Source: Virgibacillus_O sediminis | Lineage (GTDB): Bacteria; Bacillota; Bacilli; Bacillales; Amphibacillaceae | Length of the DNA stretch: 64,000 bases | Assembly (NCBI RefSeq): GCF_042643265.1 | Contig: NZ_JBHRRZ010000035.1 | Location: forward strand, 11,870-75,869 | Reading direction: 5' to 3' | In this document: positions 26,458-34,379 of the stretch, in pieces | Layout of the letters: the number at the start of each line of letters is the position of its first letter | Numbering within the stretch: position 1 is the first letter of the stretch | Position numbers and translations under genes: made by a program | The notes under the pieces: generated by a model | Seen by the model: the letters and a program-made list of their open reading frames with translations, nothing else | The model's database searches: none | Told to the model about the DNA's origin: nothing

Positions 26458-27051
26458 TTATGATTGATTGGATGGACTGTTCGCTGAAATGGTGAACGTC
26501 ATCGTCACATGGGAGACCTTCTCCTGCACACTGTCAAACGACTGGTGCATGGCCTCAAAAATATCCTTCACATCGCCGTCCAGCCTTGTCGCATAATGGG
26601 CATGGCTCACCTCGACTCCACGGTGTTTGGAAAGGTCGATTTGTTCATAGATGGCATCCATATAATCCTCTCTGCCCATTGGATACAGGGAAAATTTGCA
26701 TCCTGCCTGTTGGGAAATCGCTTGGGACTTTTCCTCATTCAGCAGCTGATCTGACTCATCCATATAAGAATCGGCCTCGGTATCACCAGGACAGCCGATC
26801 GAGAAAGTGCCGCTCATTGCCACATGCTCCCCTGTTTTGGCTGCATGCAGGAAAATCGCCTTGGTCACATCAAACACATGCCCCATTCTCCCGCGGACAC
26901 AGGTGCTCACATCATCGGTATCCTTCCATACCTTCGACGTATCCACTTCTTCGATGGCTCCGAGAATGATGTCGACAAACTTTTCACTCATCGGAAACAG
27001 GGTGAATTGGCACCCCGCGATCCTGCTTGGTCCACAACTGTTATTGTTCAT
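26458..27051 (-). CDS. ykoF: Thiamine/HMP-binding protein YkoF
   Basis: 197 residues from the ATG at 27051 with TAGGAGGAA upstream; the reading from 27078 starts inside the riboswitch terminator. Two tandem ferredoxin-like repeats begin AGCQFTLFPMSEKF (about 15) and AGCKFSLYPMGRED (about 112), the YkoF/HMP-binding pattern. B. subtilis YkoF binds thiamine in the cytoplasm. First gene of the operon. Confidence 0.93.
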   Translation of the reverse strand: MNNNSCGPSRIAGCQFTLFPMSEKFVDIILGAIEEVDTSKVWKDTDDVSTCVRGRMGHVFDVTKAIFLHAAKTGEHVAMSGTFSIGCPGDTEADSYMDESDQLLNEEKSQAISQQAGCKFSLYPMGREDYMDAIYEQIDLSKHRGVEVSHAHYATRLDGDVKDIFEAMHQSFDSVQEKVSHVTMTFTISANSPSNQS

Positions 27052-27084
27052 GTAAATTCCTCCTAAATTTTTTTGCACAAAAAA

Positions 27085-27108
27085 ACTGCACTCCCGCGGG
27101 AATGCAGT
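27085..27108 (-). terminator. Riboswitch-controlled intrinsic terminator before ykoF
   Basis: On the minus strand ACTGCATTCCC pairs with GGGAGTGCAGT, then seven T. The sequence GTGCAGT just after the aptamer can compete for the same bases, which is the likely antiterminator. Confidence 0.88.
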
Positions 27109-27151
27109 TTGTCGTATGTATATTCATCATGTTCATTAATCATACGGTCCA

Positions 27152-27245
27152 CTGCACTTCCCCACGCTGGTATTATCCAGATCGGGTTCCAAGGGTCAGA
27201 ATGTATCCTCTCAGCCGCCATTCCAGACAGCTCCCCTAGTGCTTT
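27152..27245 (-). ncRNA. TPP riboswitch (THI element)
   Basis: Minus strand, in order: ACTAGGGGAGCT, GGCTGAGAGGATAC, TTCTGACCCTTGGAACC, GATCTGGATAATACCAGCG and TGGGGAAGT. These are the conserved TPP aptamer blocks. Thiamine pyrophosphate should favour the terminator at 27085-27108 and shut off ykoFEDC. Confidence 0.97.
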
Positions 27246-27340
27246 TTGTCGGTTATGCAGTTTTCATGTGTCTTTATGGTATACAATTATGTGAATTTTG
27301 TAAAGGGGGGTTATATAGAATAGTATTTTCTTCGCTTGTT

Positions 27341-27580
27341 TTAATGAACAGCAGTGTTTAACTGCTGTTGCAAATTAAGAACGTCATTTTGCAATTCGTT
27401 TATTTGGTCATTTAATCTATTAAATTCTTGTGAAGACAACTCTTGATCGCGAGCATATTCAGCTATACTTCTCATTTCATATAGCTTTATTTCTATCTTT
27501 TCTAAGATTTTATCTCGGGCTTTAACCCACTCAAATTGTTCTTGAAGGAACCTTTTTTCCACCTGTTTATGATCATCCAT
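27341..27580 (-). CDS. Small coiled-coil protein downstream of flagellin
   Basis: 79 residues, almost entirely predicted helix. A heptad-like C-terminal half (FNRLNDQINELQNDVLNLQQQL) suggests a coiled coil. It sits 69 bases after hag on the same strand, beyond the hag terminator. No family recognised. Size and helical character resemble flagellar chaperones such as FliT, but no sequence motif supports that. Base composition matches hag rather than the yko genes. Confidence 0.6.
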   Translation of the reverse strand: MDDHKQVEKRFLQEQFEWVKARDKILEKIEIKLYEMRSIAEYARDQELSSQEFNRLNDQINELQNDVLNLQQQLNTAVH

Positions 27581-27607
27581 ACCGGTACTCCTATCTAGAT
27601 TGTAATG

Positions 27608-27638
27608 AAAAAGACCCTAGCAAAGCTAGCGTCTTTTC
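27608..27638 (-). terminator. Terminator of hag
   Basis: CTAGC with GCTAG and GAC with GTC, with one C-C mismatch, extended by AAAA with TTTT, then T-rich sequence after the flagellin stop. Confidence 0.75.
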
Positions 27639-27649
27639 CTTTATTAATA

Positions 27650-28804
27650 TTATTGTAGAAGTTGTAATACTCCTTGTGGTTGTTGATTAGCTTGAGCCAG
27701 CATTGCTTGTGATGCCTGAGCAAGAATAGAATTCTTTGTTTGGTTCATCATTTCTTTCGCCATATCTACATCACGGATACGAGATTCCGCAGCAGTTAGG
27801 TTTTCAGAAGATGTACCTAAGTTATTGATAGTATGGTCTAATCGGTTCTGAACTGCCCCAAGTTTAGAACGTTCAGCTGAAACAGAATCAATAGCAGTCT
27901 GAATTGTTTCAATTGCACTGTTAGCTGCACCCTGAGATGAAATGTCAATACCTTTTGAAGTATCATAAACGGTAGAAGCAGCGATGGTTGCATCTGCTGT
28001 TGTTGCAGTGAAAGCAGTATCAGCTGTTGTTGGAGTCGCTGTTACTTTTCCAGTAGCTGCCAATGCTGTAGCAACTTCACCTTGTGTAGCAGTAGTTGCT
28101 GTAGCTGCAGTTGTAGCATCAGCTCCCGCATCCTGCTTAAGAGTAACAGTGATTGTATTAGAGTCTTCATCAAAAACCGCAGTCGTTTCAGATACAGCTT
28201 CTGTCCCAAGGTCCGCGTACTGAACAGTGATTTCTTCGCCGGTTAAGTTTGCAATACTAACGTTCCCGGAATCTACCGCTTCTCCAGCAGCAAATCCAGC
28301 AACCTTAAGAGCCTCAGACCCCATAGCATCTATAGAAATAGAAAGATTTTGATTTGCATTGGCACCAATTTGGAATGTACCCTCAAAACTTCCATCAAGT
28401 AGGTTTTGAGTGTTAAACTCTGTATTATCCGCAATACGAGTTAACTCCTCAGCTAGTTGGTTAACTTCTTTTTGCAGTTCTCCACGGTCACTTTCAGTAT
28501 TTGTATCGTTAGCTGATTGAACAGCAAGTTCACGCATACGCTGAAGAATGCTTTGAGATTCATTTAACGAACCTTCAGCTGTTTGAATCATAGATATGCC
28601 ATCTTGTGCATTTTTTTGAGCCATATCCAAACCACGAATCTGTCCACGCATTTTTTCGGAAATTGCCAGACCTGCTGCATCGTCTCCAGCTTTGTTAATA
28701 CGAAGTCCTGATGCCAATTTCTCCATTGAATTCATTTGCCCATTCTGTGCATTCCCCAACTGACGATGTGTATTAAGAGCTGCAATGTTATGATTGATTC
28801 TCAT
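27650..28804 (-). CDS. hag: Flagellin
   Basis: 384 residues from ATG 28804 (GGGAGGAA upstream). The conserved N-terminal D0/D1 region (MRINHNIAALNTHRQL, SGLRINKAGDDAAGL, RMRELAVQSANDT) and C-terminal region (LGAVQNRLDHTINNL, SRIRDVDMAKEMM, ending QPQGVLQLLQ) frame a central Thr/Ala-rich variable domain (about 175-300), the surface-exposed D2/D3 part. B. subtilis Hag is 304 residues, so the variable domain is enlarged. A sigma-D promoter and a CsrA hairpin lie in front. Confidence 0.96.
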   Translation of the reverse strand: MRINHNIAALNTHRQLGNAQNGQMNSMEKLASGLRINKAGDDAAGLAISEKMRGQIRGLDMAQKNAQDGISMIQTAEGSLNESQSILQRMRELAVQSANDTNTESDRGELQKEVNQLAEELTRIADNTEFNTQNLLDGSFEGTFQIGANANQNLSISIDAMGSEALKVAGFAAGEAVDSGNVSIANLTGEEITVQYADLGTEAVSETTAVFDEDSNTITVTLKQDAGADATTAATATTATQGEVATALAATGKVTATPTTADTAFTATTADATIAASTVYDTSKGIDISSQGAANSAIETIQTAIDSVSAERSKLGAVQNRLDHTINNLGTSSENLTAAESRIRDVDMAKEMMNQTKNSILAQASQAMLAQANQQPQGVLQLLQ

Positions 28805-28814
28805 TTTAATAATT

Positions 28815-28849
28815 CCTCCCTGAATTAGGTGACCCCACATCCTTGTGGG
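28815..28849 (-). promoter_or_regulatory. CsrA-binding sites in the hag leader
   Basis: CCCACAAGGATGTGGG (28834-28849) is a 6-bp stem with AGGA in the loop and contains ACAAGGATGT, the full CsrA consensus core. A second GGA lies in the hag ribosome site CAGGGAGGAATT (28815-28820). This is the two-site layout by which CsrA blocks hag translation in B. subtilis, relieved by FliW. Confidence 0.88.
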
Positions 28850-28907
28850 ATTCTATTTTGTTTGGCAAAACAAGCGTCGGCCGACATTGTATTTGCTTAC
28901 ACTACTT

Positions 28908-28934
28908 ATATCGACCGACCTTGGGAGATGTTTA
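28908..28934 (-). promoter_or_regulatory. Sigma-D promoter of hag
   Basis: TAAA (28931-28934), exactly 15 bases, then GTCGATAT (28908-28915), against the consensus TAAA-N15-GCCGATAT. The -35 overlaps the csrA stop codon. Confidence 0.88.
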
Positions 28935-29159
28935 ATCTTTTTTTGTATTTTTTAGGAGATCCAGGATATTTTCTGAGAAGGCTGCTGCTTCGGCGTTTTC
29001 TTCCTTGATGGCTGTGTAGATTTCCTGGCGGTGGATTTCGATGTGCTTCGGGGCGTTGATTCCGATTTTCACCTGGCCGCCTTCGATGGCTGTGACACTT
29101 ATTTCGATGTCATCGCCGATGCGGATGGATTCTCCGACTTTTCGATTAAGGACGAGCAT
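28932..29159 (-). CDS. csrA: Carbon storage regulator CsrA
   Basis: 75 residues from the ATG at 29159 (GGCGGTG upstream). It begins MLVLNRKVGESIRIGDDI and has the RNA-contacting GGQVKIGINAPKHIEIHRQEIY. CsrA represses hag translation by binding GGA sites in its leader. It overlaps fliW by 14 bases. Confidence 0.96.
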   Translation of the reverse strand: MLVLNRKVGESIRIGDDIEISVTAIEGGQVKIGINAPKHIEIHRQEIYTAIKEENAEAAAFSENILDLLKNTKKD

Positions 29160-29601
29160 GCAGGTCACCGCCTTTATTTGACTTTAGGAGTGGATGACGG
29201 GTCTGATAGGTATTATCATTCAGGATGAGCTGCTTGGCCTTTCCCGCCTTCTTGTTGATAACGATTGGTGCCTGCAGGTTGATCGTCGATGCTTCAAACG
29301 GGTCTTTTAACGTCACCACATTATAGACAGCCAGATCTTCCGGCTGTTTAAGTTCGATGTCGTTTTGGGATTTTTCGTCCAAGTCAAATGCATAGTCGGG
29401 ATAGAACATATAAGCATTCGTCACAATGAGTGAGATGCCCGCTTCCTCCATAGACTGCAGGGCTTGGTATACACCTTGTTCATCGACCGGGATCAGAACG
29501 AAGGAATGATAGCCTTCGAATCCCGGCAGGCCCCTTTCAAATTGAATCAGTTCTTCTTCTGCCACTTCTACTGTGCCAAAATATTTTGTTGCTATTCTCA
29601 T
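29146..29601 (-). CDS. fliW: Flagellar assembly factor FliW
   Basis: 151 residues from ATG 29601 (AGAGGTGG upstream). Family segments: FERGLPGFEGYHSFVLIP, DYAFDLDEKSQNDIEL, NLQAPIVINKKAGKAKQL. FliW binds either flagellin or CsrA and so couples flagellin export to hag translation. It sits between yviE and csrA as in B. subtilis. Confidence 0.95.
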   Translation of the reverse strand: MRIATKYFGTVEVAEEELIQFERGLPGFEGYHSFVLIPVDEQGVYQALQSMEEAGISLIVTNAYMFYPDYAFDLDEKSQNDIELKQPEDLAVYNVVTLKDPFEASTINLQAPIVINKKAGKAKQLILNDNTYQTRHPLLKSNKGGDLHARP

Positions 29602-29615
29602 ATAAAACCACCTCT

Positions 29616-30170
29616 TTAAACTTTCCAATCAATCTGGATATCCGGATATTGTTCCATATAGGCATTCACTTCGCCCGGCTGGTAGGACGTCTCAGCCTTG
29701 CGGGGGACTGTATTTATCCTCGGCGCTTGGGGCTCCACCGAAATATCAGCTCCTCCCGGCTGATAGGAGATGTCGACCCAGGCGTGTGCAGGAATATTCC
29801 CTGGCTGATATAAGGTAAAGTCCAGCACGGAATTCTGCTTGGCTTGGGCTGCTAGGGGATTTCCCTCATTTTCGATCTGCATTAGTTCTTTTCCCTGTTG
29901 GGCCCTCCGTCCAACCCCTTCCAGCCAATTCTGTTTCGCCTTACTCGTGAATTTCTCGGTCCGGACCGGCATGCTTTCCAGTCCAAGATTGTTCCAGGCC
30001 TTTGTCTGGTCGATGGACAGCTTACCGGGGCGCTGGCGGATGGACATATTGGCCCGGGGCTGTTCGATCGACTGGTCGGCTTGAGGCTGGCGGATCGTCT
30101 GCTGAGGCTTGGTGATATTCAGCCCTAACCTGGCCGGGGTTGTCTGGATCTGGACCTGTGGTACCCGCAT
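29616..30170 (-). CDS. yviE: DUF6470 (YviE-like) protein
   Basis: 184 residues from the ATG at 30170 (GGGAGG upstream). It begins MRVPQVQIQTTPARLGL, has repeated Gln/Arg-rich short motifs in the first 60 residues and ends DIQIDWKV. YviE is a conserved protein of unknown function encoded just before fliW in Bacillus. The usual upstream flgK and flgL are absent here; an EamA transporter gene takes their place. Confidence 0.85.
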   Translation of the reverse strand: MRVPQVQIQTTPARLGLNITKPQQTIRQPQADQSIEQPRANMSIRQRPGKLSIDQTKAWNNLGLESMPVRTEKFTSKAKQNWLEGVGRRAQQGKELMQIENEGNPLAAQAKQNSVLDFTLYQPGNIPAHAWVDISYQPGGADISVEPQAPRINTVPRKAETSYQPGEVNAYMEQYPDIQIDWKV

Positions 30171-30222
30171 ACGCAAGCCTCCCTGTGTGAATTTTAATCG
30201 ATACAAATTTGCTCCATTTCTT

Positions 30223-30249
30223 ATATCGTCAACAAATCGTTATTCTTTA
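30223..30249 (-). promoter_or_regulatory. Sigma-D promoter of yviE-fliW-csrA
   Basis: TAAA (30246-30249), 15 bases, GACGATAT (30223-30230): 7 of 8 matches to the sigma-D -10. It lies about 50 bases before yviE. Confidence 0.8.
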
Positions 30250-30275
30250 AAAAGATACAGGAAATCCCCGGGCCC

Positions 30276-31187
30276 TTACTGGACACGGGGATTTTTCCAT
30301 CTGACGGTGGCGATGATAATTCCGATAATGATCATTGCCGAGCCGGTCAGCACGCCGATGGTCATGGTTTCTCCCAGCAGGACGCTGCTGAATGCCAGGC
30401 CGAAGATCGGTACCAACAGTGTCGAGATGGTGGCGCTGACCATATCCAGCCGGCTCATGATGATGAACCAGACCGTGAAGCAGAGGGCCGATGCGAGGAC
30501 GCCAGTGAATAGAATATAATAGATAAGTTCAGCATTCCAGACGATCGGCTGCGATTCCAGGAACAGGCTGGCAATGATAATCGCGATGGAGCCAAACAGC
30601 ATCTGGAATGCGGAAGACTGGATCTTCGGCAGGTCCTGTACATGGAGGCGGAAATAGGTATTGGAAACTGCCCAGGATAAGGCACCGATGACGATCAGCA
30701 CCTCACCGAGAATGACTTCCGCTGGCTGGCCGATCCAGATATCCCAGCCCATAATGGTCAGCAGGCCGATCATGCCGATAGTCAGTCCGATCAATTTGGC
30801 CGGGGTCAGCTTTTCCCCGAGGAATTTCACCGCCAGCAGGCTGCTGAACATGGGCATGGAGTACAGCAGAACGGATGACTTCCCGGCATCCACGAAGGTG
30901 AGTCCGTACATGACCAGCAGGAAGACGATGGCTGTTTGTAGAATGCCGACGATAACGAGATGCTTCCAATATTCCTTTGGCGGCAGGCCGATCTTCATGA
31001 TCCAGACGACAAGCAGCAGGGTGACTGCCCCTGTCCCGAACCGGAAGGAGGAAAAGGCGAACGGCCCCATGTATTCCAGAGCCGCCTTCATGGTGACCCA
31101 GGCATAGCCCCATATTAAAGTGATAGCGAGTACCAGCAGCCAGACAGCCGCTTTATTTTCAATGATCCATTTCTTCCATTTAGCCAA
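30276..31187 (-). CDS. EamA/DMT family transporter
   Basis: 303 residues, ten membrane segments in two EamA repeats. The first begins near residue 12 (ITLIWGYAWVTMKAALEYMGPF) and the second near 155. Start appears to be TTG at 31187. Substrate unknown; family members export metabolites. Its end is close to the sigma-D promoter of yviE, and a hairpin (AAATCCCC with GGGGATTT) overlaps the stop. Confidence 0.85.
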   Translation of the reverse strand: MAKWKKWIIENKAAVWLLVLAITLIWGYAWVTMKAALEYMGPFAFSSFRFGTGAVTLLLVVWIMKIGLPPKEYWKHLVIVGILQTAIVFLLVMYGLTFVDAGKSSVLLYSMPMFSSLLAVKFLGEKLTPAKLIGLTIGMIGLLTIMGWDIWIGQPAEVILGEVLIVIGALSWAVSNTYFRLHVQDLPKIQSSAFQMLFGSIAIIIASLFLESQPIVWNAELIYYILFTGVLASALCFTVWFIIMSRLDMVSATISTLLVPIFGLAFSSVLLGETMTIGVLTGSAMIIIGIIIATVRWKNPRVQ

Positions 31188-31301
31188 ACAAGGTCCGTCC
31201 CTTCCCTAAAACAATGTATCTATTATGATAGCAGTTTATATAGGAAGTAACCACCTTATTCAGCTTAGACGCCCGAATCAGAAAAGGCAGAAAATAATGC
31301 T

Positions 31302-31328
31302 TCAATAGTTGTCCCCTTTTGCCGATAT
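31302..31328 (+). promoter_or_regulatory. Sigma-D promoter of the CheY-like gene
   Basis: TCAA (31302-31305), 15 bases, then a perfect GCCGATAT (31321-31328). It lies 56 bases before the ATG. Confidence 0.82.
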
Positions 31329-31384
31329 AAGGGTAAATGCTATTTCATCAAAGATAACATCATATAAAGGAAAGTAGGGATGAC

Positions 31385-31741
31385 ATGAAGTCCGTTTTAA
31401 TTGCCGACGACTCCCAGTTTATGAGGAAATGGCTGCGGGAGATCCTGCAGGACACCGAATATAATGAAATCATCGAAGCATCGAATGGCCAGGAAGCCAT
31501 TGACCAGTACAGGCAGGCCCGCCCGGATGTAGCGTTCCTTGATATCACCATGCCTGATGTGGACGGCCTGGAAGCCTTAAGAAGCATCCGGATCATTGAT
31601 CCCCAGGCAAAAGTGGTGATGTGTTCTGCGATGAGCGCACAATCCCAGGTGCTAGCGGCGCTAAAGGCCGGGGCGACCGATTTCATCGTAAAACCGTATT
31701 TCGACGGAGTGGTCGATAAGCTAAGAAAGCTGAATGCATAA
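31385..31741 (+). CDS. CheY-like single-domain response regulator
   Basis: 118 residues, receiver domain only. Acid pocket ADD at positions 8-9, phosphoacceptor Asp in FLDITMPDVDG, CSAMS with the switch Ser/Thr, and Lys in KPY. It closely resembles B. subtilis CheY but lies outside a che operon. The sigma-D promoter supports a role in motility or chemotaxis. It could be a second CheY that competes for phosphate or binds the motor. Confidence 0.85.
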   Translation: MKSVLIADDSQFMRKWLREILQDTEYNEIIEASNGQEAIDQYRQARPDVAFLDITMPDVDGLEALRSIRIIDPQAKVVMCSAMSAQSQVLAALKAGATDFIVKPYFDGVVDKLRKLNA

Positions 31742-31746
31742 ACAAA

Positions 31747-31782
31747 AAGCCATAACAGATGGCATATCATCTATTATGGCTT
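31747..31782. terminator. Hairpin between convergent cheY-like and regulator genes
   Basis: AAGCCATAA with TTATGGCTT and AGATG with CATCT, one mismatch. The T-tract is weak on both sides. Confidence 0.55.
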
Positions 31783-31801
31783 GCAGATTTCCTTGCCTGA
31801 A

Positions 31802-32401
31802 TTAGCTTCTTACATAAAGGTCCTTGATCCGGTGATACCGCCTCTCGACACTGAGGGGGCTTCTGTCCAGCTTCTCACCGATTTCGTTAAAGGTTAGACC
31901 ACGCTGGCGGAGATCCAGCAGCTCCCGATCAGCAAGGGTCGTCCATGACTTGTATTTCCTTTTCTTCATGAGTGAAAGCTCTTTTTCCCTTCTCCGTTCT
32001 CTATTCACCCAGCTTGGCTCCGGTATCAGCGAATGCGGCTCGATATCGGAAAACTGGATTTTCTCCTTATGGTCCTTTGCCCAATCCCAGAATTCCGTTG
32101 GATGGATGAGATAGAATTTCTTCTTTTCCTTGGTGATTTTCCGGTGGCAGGGCATTTCATGGCGAAGCATCCAGCCTTTCACCGTATTTCGTTCCACGCC
32201 TAGAATATTGGCCAGCTCCCCCATCGTCAGGAAGCCTGTCTGGTTCTTGGTATGGTACAGATTCATCCGCTTCATCTTCAGCTCCACCGCTGTATAGCTT
32301 TTTCCCAAATTGGCCGCGATGGTCGACACCTTGGTCATCCCTACACTGTCCCTCAAGTATTCCACCGCTTCCTGATCCCATGATGCGCCCATATCTCTCA
32401 C
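31802..32401 (-). CDS. DNA-binding protein with MerR/excisionase-type HTH between two SANT-like ends
   Basis: 199 residues. Centre (about 57-115) is a helix-turn-helix_17/MerR-like domain: TMGELANILGVERNTVKGWM. Both ends look like short three-helix DNA-binding modules (WDQEAVEYLRD and TTLADRELLDLRQRG with RSPLSVERRYHRI), as in Myb/SANT- or GcrA-type proteins. Start uncertain: GTG 32401 or ATG 32392, with AAAGG upstream. Target unknown; domain types are inferred from sequence pattern. Confidence 0.6.
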   Translation of the reverse strand: MRDMGASWDQEAVEYLRDSVGMTKVSTIAANLGKSYTAVELKMKRMNLYHTKNQTGFLTMGELANILGVERNTVKGWMLRHEMPCHRKITKEKKKFYLIHPTEFWDWAKDHKEKIQFSDIEPHSLIPEPSWVNRERRREKELSLMKKRKYKSWTTLADRELLDLRQRGLTFNEIGEKLDRSPLSVERRYHRIKDLYVRS

Positions 32402-32765
32402 AACCTTTCTAATCTCGGGATAAGGTGACTCTCGTTTTCAGCACTCTGTATGTTTTTGTACCCTCCAGTGTTATAGGAAAAACCTTCCATTGGGTGAGGG
32501 GCAGGTGCATTGTATTACATTAATATTACAAATATGGAAGACAGTAACTTTATCCAAAATTTTCCTTGGTATATATTTCCCATTATTTCGACAAATATCT
32601 TTTCCTTTCGATTGGTTTTCTGTAGGTATTGCATATTTCCTCGAAAGTATTGAGCGGATTTTATATTTCTATTACACTTCTGTTAAATTGCGCCTTTTTT
32701 CCATCGTATATGAGATAATACTTGTACAGCTAGGTTCTGGCTGAACCATGAAGGGAGTTAATGCT
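32402..32765. other. Intergenic region between divergent small-regulator and 60-residue genes
   Basis: A+T-rich. A candidate extended -10 (TGAGATAAT, near 32711-32719) precedes the 60-residue gene. No RNA structure recognised. Confidence 0.4.
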
Positions 32766-32948
32766 ATGTTTATTCTTGTACGGAGAATAAATGGAGAGAC
32801 CGAAATTCTGACGAAATCCAACAGCGACTTGGCTAAGACGTTCCCTGACTCCCAGTCGGCAGAAGCATTTGCCCAAAAACTGAATGCAAGCATACAGCCA
32901 GGTAAACAATGGACAGTAGAGACGGCAAAGGAAGCAGTGGCCGAATAG
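32766..32948 (+). CDS. Small protein of unknown function (60 residues)
   Basis: ATG 32766 has AGGGAG seven to eight bases upstream; the reading from 32748 would start inside that site. It begins MFILVRRINGETEIL, mixed beta then helix, without signal or membrane segment. No family recognised. A strong terminator follows, which supports a real, separately expressed gene. Confidence 0.65.
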   Translation: MFILVRRINGETEILTKSNSDLAKTFPDSQSAEAFAQKLNASIQPGKQWTVETAKEAVAE

Positions 32949-32965
32949 ATAATGAATACATGGAG

Positions 32966-33004
32966 AAACCCCCTCTTGTGCCCGGCACTTAGAGGGGGTT
33001 TTTA
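32966..33004 (+). terminator. Terminator of the 60-residue gene
   Basis: AAACCCCCTCT pairs with AGAGGGGGTTT, followed by TT. Confidence 0.9.
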
Positions 33005-33055
33005 GATTGGATATATCCGGCACTCGCATCTTCTAATTTCTCACTTTCAACCAGT

Positions 33056-33143
33056 TTAGGAAGAACTAGGCGAGACAACGCAGTGCGAAGCACAAGTGGC
33101 TCGCCAGCCGCCCGTGGAAAGCGGAGTATATTTCCGTAGCCAC
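33056..33143 (+). repeat. Bacillaceae-type foldable repeat, copy A (left part missing)
   Basis: It contains TAGGCGAGAC, GCAGTGCGAAGCACAAG, GGCTCGCCAGCC and CCGTGGAAAGCGGAG, the core shared with copies at 41185 and 48899. The left block TAGACTCC-GCGGGAGGAAAGGC is absent, so the copy is 5'-truncated. Confidence 0.75.
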
Positions 33144-33145
33144 CC

Positions 33146-34045
33146 CTAATACTGGAGAATCACATCCGAAACAACAGGATAGTGGTCACTTGGATATTGG
33201 CCGTTCTTCTGATAATCTACAATCTCGCTCGTCTCCGTCACCACATTCCCTTTGGAAAGAATCCAGTCAATCCGGTTGTCCGCTCCTCCTCCATCATACG
33301 TATCAAATCCGTTGAATGTACCGAGTTCCTGATTGATGCTTGTTTCCGCTGCTGTGAAAGTATCGACGAATCCGCCTTGCTCCAGCAGGATGTTATGCGG
33401 TTCACTGTCCGGGCCTGCATTGAAGTCGCCGGTCAACAATACTGGGAGATCTGGATCAAATTCCTTTACCTGCTCAGAGATAAGCGCTGCGCTTTTCTGT
33501 CTTGCCTCTTCGGACTGGTGATCGAAATGGGTGTTCACGAAGTAGAATTCCTGGTTGGAGCGCTCATCCAGGAACTTCACCCAGGTAACCATGCGCGGAA
33601 TCGTGTTGCCCCAAGACATGGAGCCGACTACTTCCGGTGTATCCGACAGCCAGTAGTGGTCATATTCCAGTGGTGTAAAGCGGTTTTCGTTATAATAGAT
33701 CGACATGAATTCACCTGCATTACCGCCTTCACGGCCCTGGCCGATCCACTCATAGTTCGGCAAATCCTCCGCGACATCTGTCACCTGCTGATGGACTGCC
33801 TCCTGCGTTCCGATGATATCCGGCTGTTCCATCCGAATCACCTGCCGGACCGTCGACCGCCTTTCGTCCCACGTATGGGGAGGTTTATCATGGTCATTCA
33901 AATACCGCAGATTGAAGCTCATTACCTTCAGCTTGGCCTCGGCCGAACCCTCTGCCGCAAAGGCTGCCATTGGTGTCAACGCAAAACTTCCCAAAGCCAC
34001 CATCATCGTCATTACCGCTACAAACTTCTTCAGCATTTTTCCCAT
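33146..34045 (-). CDS. Secreted endonuclease/exonuclease/phosphatase (EEP) family protein
   Basis: 299 residues from ATG 34045 (AAGGAGGG upstream). Signal peptide ends near AAFAAEG. EEP core: MSFNLRYLN (Asn), IIGTQEA (metal Glu), VLLTGDFNAG (Asp-x-Asn) and SDHYPV (catalytic Asp-His). Members cleave phosphodiesters in nucleic acids, sphingomyelin or phosphoinositides; substrate not predictable. Likely extracellular. Confidence 0.88.
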   Translation of the reverse strand: MGKMLKKFVAVMTMMVALGSFALTPMAAFAAEGSAEAKLKVMSFNLRYLNDHDKPPHTWDERRSTVRQVIRMEQPDIIGTQEAVHQQVTDVAEDLPNYEWIGQGREGGNAGEFMSIYYNENRFTPLEYDHYWLSDTPEVVGSMSWGNTIPRMVTWVKFLDERSNQEFYFVNTHFDHQSEEARQKSAALISEQVKEFDPDLPVLLTGDFNAGPDSEPHNILLEQGGFVDTFTAAETSINQELGTFNGFDTYDGGGADNRIDWILSKGNVVTETSEIVDYQKNGQYPSDHYPVVSDVILQY

Positions 34046-34379
34046 TCCATTCCCTCCTTGTGTTTGGTTCACCTACAGTCTAGTAAAACTCTATTAACTA
34101 CATATGAACTTCCTTTATAGAAATGGTAAAAAAATGCAGGAAATTAGGCATGTATCTTTGGTTATAGATGGAATCGTTTTGGTGCAATCTTCCTCCTATC
34201 GAATACTCAAATGAAAAGAACCCTGCAGAGTGGACGCGTAAAACGTCCACTTGCAGGGTACATATTCAAAGGTGCTAAGTTTTTGTTTGGGTGCAACGAT
34301 TTTGGCGAGTGTGCTAGCGTTTGCGGTATTAGTTAAAGGGGAGGATGACGGGCGTTCAGCATATTAATAGCTATGTTCG
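34046..34379. other. Intergenic region with a long hairpin
   Basis: It contains the terminator at 34220-34259 and the promoter region of the EEP gene. No gene recognised. Confidence 0.4.
34220..34259 (-). terminator. Terminator of the RidA-like gene
   Basis: ACCCTGCAAGTGGACG pairs with CGTCCACTCTGCAGGGT apart from one base, followed on the minus strand by TTCTTTTC. Confidence 0.7.

Noticed and set aside
31265..31285. Single GCCCGAAT near 31271 as a seventh array cluster
   Set aside because: Only one core and no neighbour at 21 nt; could be chance.
31302..31360. Alternative sigma-D site TAAA-N15-GATAACAT just before the CheY-like gene
   Set aside because: Only about half of the -10 positions match, while the upstream TCAA-N15-GCCGATAT is nearly perfect.
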